Assembly: GCA_963669155.1 (NCBI GenBank)
Contig: OZ022583.1
Span: 5,656,658-5,720,657, forward strand
Length of the DNA: 64,000 bases
Direction: 5' to 3'
Origin: Arbacia lixula
Lineage: Eukaryota; Echinodermata; Echinoidea; Arbacioida; Arbaciidae
Shown one piece after another: positions 23,326 through 32,372 of the stretch (positions are counted from its first letter, which is position 1; the number at the start of each line of letters is the position of its first letter). The position numbers were made by a program, and so were the translations under genes. A model generated the notes under the pieces. That model was not told where the DNA came from. It ran no database searches and saw only the letters and a list, made by a program, of their open reading frames with translations.

Positions 23326-24561
23326 GCACTGTGGATTTCTTCCTGGATTGGAAAGAGTATAAACGTAGCTTGGTGCTATGTCAGCTGAACATTGCTAAGG
23401 GAAGGACCACCTTCACTTAAACTGTAGTCCATGGCTAAATCAAATATACAGTGAGGGGAGAAAATTAAATGAATTGCTTCACTTTTGACACACAGACATG
23501 TTAAATGTGCTACAGGGTTTTCTGTGATGCAAAGAGGATAGCTTGGATTTCTACCAAGAATGGCAAGATCATAAACCTGTGTTCAGGCTATCTCAGCTGA
23601 ACACTGGCTTGGGAATAGCAAGATTCACTTCGTATCCACTCAGAGAGAAAGAGCAATGACATTGCACGTAGATCTATGGACATTCAATGATGAAAGAGCC
23701 TTTGCAAAATGTGCTACAGGTTTTCTGTGATGCAAAGAGGATAGCTTGGATTTCTACCAAGTATGGAACGCCTACAAACAAGGATTCGGTGATATCAAAG
23801 AAGAACATCTGTTTCCTTTCCACTGAGAAATTTTGTGGACTTTTGAGGGAGAAAGAGCCTTTGCAGAGTGCGATAGTATCTCAGTGTCTCACAAGGACGC
23901 TTGTATCTTGTGTTGGCCGAGTTGGCCATGAAGATGCATATTATACGGAATAGAGGAGACACATTGAATAGATCTATGGACATTCAATAACAAAAGAGCC
24001 TTTGCAGGGTGCGATAGTATCTTAGTTTCACAAGAAAGCCCCTTTCTTATTTAGGATGAGTAGGTGATAACGAAACTGGGATGGGAAGGGACAAGTTGAT
24101 GAGAAAAGACAGGAATTTCATTCTTTACTCATGACACACCCAAACAATTCCTTTCGCTACCATTCAATGTGTGCAGGGTCTTACAGAGAAGCAAAGAATG
24201 GAGTTTGGATTTTTACAGCATATTGATGTACTACAAACATTGGCTTGGGAATGACGTTATTCACCTCTTAATCACTTAGAAGAAATACAAACAGCATAGT
24301 ACCATCTTACAACAGTTTCTCACAAGGCTGCTCTCTCATGGTGATTAAAAGAACCATAATGAATCATATTAAATGTGGGGAGAGACATATTGAACAGATA
24401 GATAGGAATTGAATCCTTCAAAATGACCAAGCACAAACACATTCTATTTCTACCATTCAATTTGTACTAGATCTTCCGGAGACGCAAAGAACAGAAGCTT
24501 GGGTTTCTACAGAGTTTGGAACGTGTACAAACAAGGATTTGGTGATATCAAAGCAGAACAT
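23326..24561 (+). pseudogene. FReD exon fragments, block 5 (last one cut by a transposon)
   Basis: Units at about 23333, 23520, 23700, 23990, 24160 and 24460. The best, 23750-23935, shows FYQVWNAYKQGFGDIKEEH and WTFEGERAFAECDSISVSH in shifting frames. The last unit (24510-24561) breaks off in GATATCAAAGCAGAACAT and resumes at 28661 beyond the DNA transposon. Confidence 0.75.
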
Positions 24562-25449
24562 ACACACTAAAAAATCAGGGTACATTTGGGGTACAAAGTT
24601 ACGTATTTTGAGGCATTATCTACCCCGAGGCAACTTTGTACCTTTGGAGGTACATTTTTTAGTCCTTCGAAATGATCACAAAGACAAGGGGTACAACTCT
24701 GAACCCCGGCGTAATACAACTAGTGCGGTTTCCAGACCCTATTGGATACTAATGATTGAAAAATGAAAGATTATTTTAATTTCTTACCCAACAACAGGTT
24801 AGTTACATAATAAACAGATGTTATTACTAATTGACAGACTTGAAGACTCTTTTTCTGTATAAGGATAAACGAAAAACAATGATATTATTCAATTCAGCCA
24901 CAATTTTGGTTTATAAACTTGAGACTACGTAATTAACGCGTCTAAACCAATGGCTGTGCAGTAAGCGGAGAGCGGCTGGCCAATCGGATGGCTTAATTTC
25001 GCGTCGAAAGCCACGCCGCGCGGCCTTCGATCACGAAGGAATTGCGAATTCATGCATACTAGCGTATGCGTGTATAGTGCAGTGACGACGGGTAAAACTA
25101 AAACTCTGATCTTCTCTCCGAAACAGCGCGTCTGTAGCTTGTGAAAAGTAAGCAATTTAACCTTCTCTGAATATATTTTTTCTTTAATATTGGAGCATAA
25201 TGTTTTGTAACAATTACTAGTTTTTTCTTACCCTTCGATCGAAAGTAACGATTCTTTGCATGAAAAATACTTAATGTTTTGTAAAAGCAGTTGTGTGAAA
25301 CGTGTACCATGTATGTGTACGTGTGAGTGTAGTCCCATAATGTCAGTACTGTTGTGACAACTGACAGTCAGTAAGCCACCATTTGTAATCAAAACATTGT
25401 AAGAAAAAAAATTGTTTTTCATTGTTCTAATCCATGTCTGTGTTTATGC

Positions 25450-25545
25450 ATGTGTGTGTGTGTGTTTATATGTGTGTGTGTTGTGGGTGTGTGTGTGTTG
25501 TGTGTGTGTGTGTGTGTGTTGTGTGGGTGTGTGTGTGCATGTATA
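25450..25545. repeat. (TG)n-rich tract
   Basis: Imperfect TG repeats with GGG interruptions; open frames here are artefacts. Confidence 0.9.
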
Positions 25546-25644
25546 CATGTATGCGTGCAGTTCAGATTATATCAGCACCAGATGCACAAAACAATTTTGA
25601 TTTTTAAAACGTGGTTCATTTATCCCAATACATTTGTTCTGTAG

Positions 25645-25812
25645 GATACCATCAAAGAGTCGCTTAAAACAAAATTTAAGCATGAAAGGGGGACTCTCCC
25701 AGCTCTGGATGACGTAGCCAGAAATCGAACATTCTATGGCCATAGTGGTAAGCGGACTACAGAAGAGAGAGCACCATCCCCAGTAAAGAGGAAGAAGCGG
25801 AACAGTGTTGAG
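25645..25812 (+). CDS. Internal exon in the DNA transposon (basic, RNRTFYGHSGKR motif)
   Basis: TTGTTCTGTAG acceptor, 168 nt (56 codons, phase 0) and GAG|GTAAAA donor. It reads DTIKESLKTKFKHERGTLPA, LDDVARNRTFYGHSGKRT and a basic end SPVKRKKRNSVE. Joined in frame to the exon at 26925 it gives a peptide resembling the N-terminal part of multi-copy 'SAM domain 3-like' proteins of fish and invertebrates, which I recall having a TKF/RF-AR start and a later EDD-S---H-LK-E---PD-----M pattern. No protein function is established. The splice sites and open frame argue for a real transposon gene. Confidence 0.55.
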
Positions 25813-26053
25813 GTAAAAAACAGTACAGTCAGTCACATACCTTTGTGATTGCTTTACAGTTTACAAACTCTTTTTTAATGATTTGGTTTGATTAATTTCA
25901 ATTTGTGGTACATTTATCAAGAATTGATTCCATCCATAAAATTGTCACACTTCCAGAAAATTTCCTTGTCACAATATTTTTTGGCTTACTGTATTTGAAT
26001 TTTAGACCTTTACTATAATAAAGAGTTGTATTGAGTTGGACTTCTATTTTTAC

Positions 26054-26436
26054 TTAAAGGGAGAAGGCGCAGGCAACTAAGAGGCATAAGTTAAGAATAA
26101 AAATGACATTGTATTATGAGAATTATGGTACATGGTGATAAAGACAGCTTAAATAAGGGGTACTTTGTAATACTCACCCTCATCAAGGCCCTATAAATTA
26201 GTTAATTTGTGAATACGTCTTTGTAAGGTTTACCCTAAACAGCTTTAGGGGGAGGAGCTCATCAATTCAAACAGTACGTACATAAACAAGGTATGGCTAA
26301 CACAAGTCGCGTGGCATGCATTGGTCACGCATGGTCAGCTCCAGTGCAGCGCACGCGCAATCTGACTGGTTGGCAAGAACTCAAATTTTATTTTCTTAAT
26401 TTATGCCTGTTAGTTGCTGGTGCCTTCTCCCTTTAA
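26054..26436. mobile_element. TTAA-flanked MITE 1, nested in the transposon intron
   Basis: TTAAAGGGAGAAGGCGCAGG at the left and its inverse (GCCTTCTCCCTTTAA) at the right, with ~27 bp of terminal inverted repeat and TTAA at both ends. 383 bp, no coding capacity. TTAA targets are typical of piggyBac and Kolobok elements. Confidence 0.8.
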
Positions 26437-26828
26437 AGTGATAGGCTAACATTGTGGAGCTTCGATTAAAAAAAAATGTTCAACTTTGATATCTCAGCTA
26501 CATAGTAGCATTTGAATGTACAAATGAACATCCTAGAACACAAAAGTTTGGAAATTTATGCTGCCACTGGCAAGATATGAATGAATAAACAATTAATACT
26601 TGGGGCAAGTAGAAAATAACAAAGATCTACATGAGTAAATCTATGGGAGGAAAAGGGCAGGTGAAAACGGTCAACTTACTTTTCACTTTTTTAAAGCTCT
26701 AAATAATCATTTTGAAATACAATTTTTTCAGGGCTTCATTTTTAGACCTTATCAAAGACAATGCGGGCATTGGGAATTTTGTAGCTCACATTGTTTTAAC
26801 TATGGTAAATGTTAGCCTATCACTTTAA
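26433..26828. mobile_element. TTAA-flanked MITE 2, sharing a TTAA with MITE 1
   Basis: TTAAAGTGATAGGCTAACAT at the left and ATGTTAGCCTATCACTTTAA at the right form a perfect 20-bp terminal inverted repeat ending in TTAA. Non-coding interior. It begins in the same TTAA that ends MITE 1. Confidence 0.8.
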
Positions 26829-26924
26829 ATATTAAGTGGCATCAGATGTTTGTTTGAAACTTCCTGTTGATAATAGAATACATCTTTTCTTTTCTGTGAT
26901 TTCTTATTTTATTTTGCTGTGCAG

Positions 26925-27046
26925 GACTACCCAGCTGGAGAGGATGACGCCAGCATCAAGCGGCATGTCGCTTCATTGAAGGACCAAGCAGCTAAGAGAA
27001 ATCCTGATAGTGGTATTGTTGCAGACAGGATGAAACGTACGCGAGG
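26925..27046 (+). CDS. Second exon of the transposon gene (YPAGEDD motif)
   Basis: TTTTGCTGTGCAG acceptor, then DYPAGEDDASIKRHVASLKD, QAAKRNPDSGIVADRMKRTR, and a G|GTACAT donor. It continues the phase-0 frame of the exon at 25645-25812. The acidic-then-basic helix pattern (EDD-S---H---LK---K--PD) matches the family recalled for the first exon. No third exon was found in the remaining 1.6 kb, so the copy is probably truncated or internally deleted. Confidence 0.55.
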
Positions 27047-28003
27047 GTACATTATTTGTCAACACTGTTTTTATGGTGTGTACTGCAATTATGCAGTAAT
27101 CCAGAATGTTTAAGTTAGTAACAAGTTCTTATGATCATTGGTCATTTTCAACTTATGATTCAGATGATTGTATGATTTGGGATCAATCTGATACAGTGCG
27201 CTCCTGTTATGACAAACACAGTTCTATAGAAATTCCTAAGTGTGTATTTACTGGATGTATCGGTATGTTATTTCATAAAAAAGGACTCCAGAGTCCACAC
27301 CAATTTATTTTACTTTCACTTTGAGCAATTAAAATCAACAATTAATGAAGTTTTTAGTCTTTTACTTGGTCAAGAAGGCAAGTGCTACAGTTCTGTCCAG
27401 CACTGTATATTATATTTTTTTTTTCTTTCCATGCATACTTTTTGGCCACAATTATTGTATTTTGGATGATAAGCAATCTTTAATTTATAATTACCGATTT
27501 GAACTGGCTGTTTTGCAATAAGTCAAGTGAAACAACATTGCCTCTTGAACAAATGCAGCAACTCTCTGAAATATTTTCAAACAACTAATTTGATATAGTA
27601 ATAGTGGTAGAAGGATAGCAACTCAGTGTTATATATTGAGCAACTTATTTCGGTAAATGTGGTACATGTATAAAGTGAGTTATGTGTTTTATTTGTGTTT
27701 TGTATTTTTTTTTGTTTCATTATAATGTATTCCCACAAGTCTTTGGAGAAACCCCAAAGCTGAATAAAAGGTTTACATCAGATAGTTCATTTTCTTTCTC
27801 CGTCCATTTGCCATTGTGTGCTTTGAAAAAAATAGGACTTGTTACTTAGCAATATTGTATTTTAAAAGAAATGGTGCTTTTGTTATTGAGGCTATATCAA
27901 GAACTAACAAACTGTTATTATTTTTTTGTATATTAAAGTACATGTACATGTTCAAGTATACTGTTCTCCGGTGATTACCAGTTTACCCTGCTTCTTGTAG
28001 TGT

Positions 28004-28640
28004 ACATGTATGTGTGTGCTTGGATGCTTTTGTACATGATTGTGTAGGTGTTTGTGTGTGTATGTTTGTATGCATGGATTCAGGTTTGTATAAAGGGGAT
28101 GTGTGTGCATGTGTGTTTGTACGTGTGTGTGTGTGTGGGTGTGTGTGTGTATGCATGAACCAAAAGGGTATAAATGTGAACCCATATGGGTGTAAAATAT
28201 GCACCTTTGGGGTGCAATTGTGGACCCATTAGGTTCTAATATTGGACCCCAAGGGGTCCAGTTTTAGACCCTAAGGTTCCATAATTGTACCCGTAGGGTC
28301 CAAATTTCAACCTATAGGGTTCAGTTTTAGACCCCAAGGTTCCATTTTTGTACCCTGAGGGTCCATATTTGTACGCCAAGGTTCCATTTTTGTACCCCAA
28401 GGTTCCATTTTTGTACCCCAAGGGGTAGAAACTTATACCAGGAGGGTGCAAAATTGCACCCCAGGTTGGGGTACAAATTTTGCACCCCAAGAATAGGGTT
28501 CAAAGTTGTACCCCTAGGGTGCAAAATTGCACCCCAGGTTGGGGTACAAATTTTGCACCCCAAGAATAGGGTTCAAAGTTGTACCCCTAGGGGTTCACCC
28601 GGTGTTGCATAGGATTGTACCCCTAGGGGTTCAAAGTTGT
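28004..28640. repeat. TG-rich tract and GGTACC-type minisatellite at the transposon right end
   Basis: After a TG-rich stretch (28004-28155), ~23-bp units with GTACCCCAAGGTTCCATTTT repeat imperfectly from about 28200 to 28430. Then a 73-bp unit (GGGTGCAAAATTGCACCCCA ... AATAGGGTTCAAAGTTGTAC) is directly duplicated (28443 and 28516). Many units are small palindromes. Confidence 0.85.
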
Positions 28641-28660
28641 ACCCTAATTTCTTAGTGTGT

Positions 28661-29267
28661 ATGTTTCCTTTCCACTGAGAAAACTTGTGGACTTTTGAGG
28701 GAGAAAGAGCCTTTGCACAGAGCAATAGTATCTCAGTGTCTCACAAGGAAGCTTGTATCTTGTATGTTGGCTGAGTTGGCCATGAAGATGCATATTATAT
28801 GGATCAGAAGGGACACATTGAATAGATCTTTAGAAAATAGTAAATATTCATTAAATGAATAGTTGATGCACCAAAATGTTTTTCTCAACATTCAATGTGT
28901 CTTAGTTCTTCCAGAGATGCAAAGAATGGAAGCTTGGATTTGTTCAGACTATATCTGCAGAACCTGGCTTGGGAATAACAAGATACACTTCGTATCCACT
29001 CAGAGAAAGAGAGAGCATTGAAATTGCGTGTGAATCTATGGACATTCAATAATGAAAGAGCCTTTGCAAAATGTGCTACAGGTTTTCTGTGATGCAAAGA
29101 GGATAGCTTGGACTTAGCTTGGATAGATTGGACAGAGGATAGGATGGACAGATTCATGTTATCTCTGTAAAACACAGGCTTGTGAATGACAAGATCAACT
29201 ATGTATCCATTCAAAGAGAGAGAGAGAGAGCATTGAAATTGCGTGTGGCTCTATGGACATTCAATAA
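28661..29267 (+). pseudogene. FReD exon fragments, block 6
   Basis: Continues the exon cut at 24561 (GTTTCCTTTCCACTGAGAAA), then a unit at 28900-29060 with a partial exon and one at 29062-29267 ending in a (GA)n stretch. The 29101-29140 stretch contains the unusual GATAGATTGGACAGAGGATA insertion also seen at 16043. Confidence 0.7.
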
Positions 29268-29868
29268 CTGAAGTAGGACATTTGTATCACATGCTGGATC
29301 ATTACCTCTTGTACATAAATTGTAGATACCTATCAACTTAGGGGTACATACATGTGATAGTCTAAACCAGTTCTGTCAACACTCATTATTTGCATTATAG
29401 TGTTTCACCTGTCTAACTTGCTTCGTTTATATATTCTTCCTGCTTTGTAGTGCACAATGTGCCTTTGTTTCAAACGTGTAGAATGTCAAAAATATTTGTC
29501 TTAGTTTTATCACAAGCACCACAATGTTCAAAGTAACATTAGGTGTTGCCTCATCGTTGAAATTAAAAGTGTGTTCATGTTTTTATCGACACATTGTTAC
29601 CATAGTTACTTGTACATGAACTGATGACATAAAACTGTTCACGTTTTCCGTCAAGGAAGAGAAATATTCAGCAACATGTCAACTCTTTAATACCATGGTG
29701 TTAATGACTACGGCTTCATTTGTCTGCTGAGCAGTAAAAGGAAGCTTTGTGACGAAATGCGGAAGGAGGAAATATCGTTGTCACGTTGTGCACTTTATCT
29801 GATATACTGATTATGTTAATATATTAATGAAAAGATAACTGATCATTGGTTTTGTAATAATTGTAATA
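29268..29868. repeat. R repeat, copy E (longest)
   Basis: About 600 bp, spanning all landmarks plus the 3' extension ending GATCATTGGTTTTGTAATAA. Useful as the reference copy. Confidence 0.85.
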
Positions 29869-30075
29869 GTGGAACATGTACAAACACGGATTCTGTGATA
29901 TCAAAGCAGAACATCTGTTTCCTTTCCACTGAGAAAACTTGTGGACTTTTGAGGGAGAAAGAGCCTTTGCAGAGTGCGATAGTATCTCAGTATCTCAAAA
30001 GAAAGCTTGCATCTTGTATGTTGGCTGAGTTGGCCATGAAGATGCATATTATATGGAATAGAAGAGACACATCCT
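29869..30075 (+). pseudogene. FReD exon fragment, block 7
   Basis: One unit with TACAAACACGGATTCTGTGA (YKHGFCD), WTFEGERAFAECDS and an LS-type tail. It is broken at GAAGAGACACAT by the Gypsy sequence. Confidence 0.7.
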
Positions 30076-31790
30076 GAAAGCATTACGTGATAGACTTGAT
30101 GAAGACCCTTCTGATGTGGAGCGAGATTCCATGACTGAAGAGGCAAAACTGCTGTGGCATCACCAAAAGAATCTCATCCTGAATAATGGAGTTCTCCTCA
30201 AACAGTGTACTCTTTCCGGTGAAAAGTACTTACAGCTAGTCTTGCCTACCAGCCATCGGAAACAAGCCTTGATGCACCTCGGACTTGACAGGACCCTTGA
30301 CCTTGTGCGTACACGATTCCACTGGCCTAGGATGGGATTAGATGTAGAAAACCACTGCTCCTCTTGTCCCCGATGCATCCGACGAAAGAGGGGAGCACTG
30401 GAGGCTGCTTCCCTGGTTAGCATCCAAAAGACAACTCCAATAAAAGTAGTCTGCATCGACTTACTCTCCCTAGAGCCAGACAAATCTAACACACATAACA
30501 TACTTGTAGGGACCGACCACTTCACCAAGTATGCACAAGCATTCCCCACCAAGGACCAGAAGGCGTGCACAGTTGCGAAGGTACTCTGGGAGTCGTACTT
30601 TGTACATTACAGATTTCCAGAACGGTTACACTATGATCAAGGTAGAGATTTTGAATCTCAGCTGATCAAGGAAGTGTGTGTTGCCTATGGTATCAAGAAG
30701 ACCAGAAAGATCCCATATCACCCTCAAGGAAATGGACAGTGCAAGCGCTTCAATCAGACACTGCTCGAGCTGCTCGGCACCCTTGAGGATGGAAAGAAGT
30801 GTAACAGAATTGGTAGAGCTATAGGAGCTGGTGTTTATACACACACCGGTATTGCTGTGTGGATAAAGAGTTGGGATGCACGCACTCACATGCCTAGGGC
30901 AGTTCGCTGTGTGTGCTGTGATACACATACTGTAGGTATACCCAAAGGACTGTGCAGTGTCAGCGAAACAATTACGGGGGACAGGTATATAGAGATTTGT
31001 GTGTAGGGGAAAGGGAGAGTCTCGCTCTTGCCTTCGGAGCGAACACTTGCAGCTGTAGCCCATGCTCCTTGGTTTCCCTTATCAGTACTTCTAGATAAAA
31101 GTGTAATGGGCTCAGCTAGGTACCGACTACGGTAGTAAACCTGAAGTGTACTCTCACCATTTACGTATTGCTGCTCATCAGTCAATAAAGATCTACTTTC
31201 ATGGTACGTACATATCTGGTGTTACTTTCTCCTTTGTGGAGTATTAGTTGGAAACAAGAGTGATAATGACCTCTCTAATGGTGCATGGGATGGATGAAGA
31301 ATGATCGATGAATGCTCAATGTGATTGTGATGTGCCCTGAACAGGATACACAGGCGGCCCGGTCTCGTTACAGAAGGGAAGTTGGCAAAAGCATGTGGGA
31401 CACCTTGTGCATGCCTACAACTGTACAAGGCATAGCAGCACTGGGATGTCGCTATACTTTCTGATGTTCGGAAGGGAACCCAGGCTCCCTGTCGATGTCA
31501 TCTTTGGGCTACCCACAAGAGAAGGAAACGCCAACCAAGGCAGGTGCACTGAGGTTCTGAAGGAAAGACTCCATCGAGCACAAGACTTAGCTGGCGCCGT
31601 GATGGAGAAAGCCTCATTAGCCGCACATCAACGCTATGACAAACATGTTCGAGACCACGCCCTTGAAGTTAGAGATCAAGACTTGTGCGACGAGTAGGCT
31701 TCAAAGGACCACATAAACTAGAAGACATGTGGAGCAAGGATGTATATGAAGTCCTGCGATGAATGACCACCGCAGTATTACAGGTTTTTG
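30076..31790 (+). pseudogene. Ty3/Gypsy integrase remnant, split by a solo LTR
   Basis: Reading from 30116 there is a zinc-binding CSSCPRC segment with the preceding FHWPRM; the first His of the HHCC finger is lost. The core has CIDLLSLEP (first Asp), YDQGRDFES (second Asp) and PYHPQGNGQCKRFNQTLL, where the third catalytic acid (Glu in the family) is Lys. After the inserted LTR the domain continues at 31382-31697 with GHLVHAYNCT, FGREPRLPVDV and a C-terminal tail, then fades near 31790. No reverse transcriptase, gag or flanking LTRs of its own were seen. Missing residues and the insertion show it is inactive. Confidence 0.85.
30801..31372. mobile_element. Solo LTR (572 bp) inserted in the Gypsy integrase
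   Basis: Starts TGTAACAGAATTGG and ends CCGGTCTCGTTACA, i.e. TG...CA with a TGTAAC/GTTACA inverted end. It is flanked by GAAG on both sides (30797-30800, 31373-31376), and the integrase reading frame is collinear across it, so the boundaries are exact. An AATAAAG hexamer near 31185 is the likely poly(A) signal in + orientation. It has no internal genes. Confidence 0.85.
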
Positions 31791-32372
31791 ACTCCCAGTC
31801 AACGAACCATTGATATTTTGACCCTGGTACATGAATTGAATTGAATTGAATTGAATTGAATTTATTAACAACTTCAACATCATCAATAGCAATACAAAGA
31901 AATTGTATGTACTTGACTGAATTAACAAAGAAAGAACGAAATAAATTATCAAACAAAACTGGCATGAATCTAACAATGGATGTAGAAATAAAGCATATTA
32001 CTTATGATGCAGCATTGTACACAATTTTATACATAAGTGAATGTTGTTAATGGGAATCAGAAGTTAGCACAAGTGCTAGTCGAGCCTGATTCCTTTAATT
32101 CATTAGTACGGCAGTAACAAAAAAAATCATCTTTGGCTACTGATTGCGTAAGCACTAGTACATGTAATGGTAGTGATGAATACATGTATAAAGAAGTATG
32201 CATGTAAATTATTGTAAAATATCTCTTAGATATAAAAGTAATATCTTATTAACTATACTTGACAACTACTTTAAGTCATACTGCTGTAAAAATTAAAAGA
32301 AAAAGAAGAATAATCTAGACATCTCATACAATCTTGATTTCCACACAAACGGGAAACACAACAAGCGACAAT

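Larger units (their letters stand above)
24562..28660. mobile_element. 4.1-kb DNA transposon with inverted ends, AT target site
   Basis: The left end ACACACTAAAAAATCAGGGT is mirrored at the right end by the reverse complement of ACACACTAAGAAATTAGGGT. AT flanks both ends (24560-24561 and 28661-28662), and the split FReD exon is continuous across it apart from a small difference. Subterminal GGGTAC/GGGTGC-rich repeats occur on both sides. Two coding exons with splice sites lie inside, but no DDE transposase was found. A 2-bp AT duplication and GGGTAC-rich ends would fit the ISL2EU branch of the PHIS superfamily; this assignment is inference. The non-coding remainder holds two nested TTAA elements and (TG)n tracts. 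Confidence 0.7.

Noticed and set aside
30160-31063. Minus-strand frames of 136 and 145 residues
   Set aside because: Shadows of the Gypsy integrase and the inserted LTR.
31827-31861. (TTGAA)n as an independent microsatellite
   Set aside because: It is the 3' tail of the minus-strand LINE.
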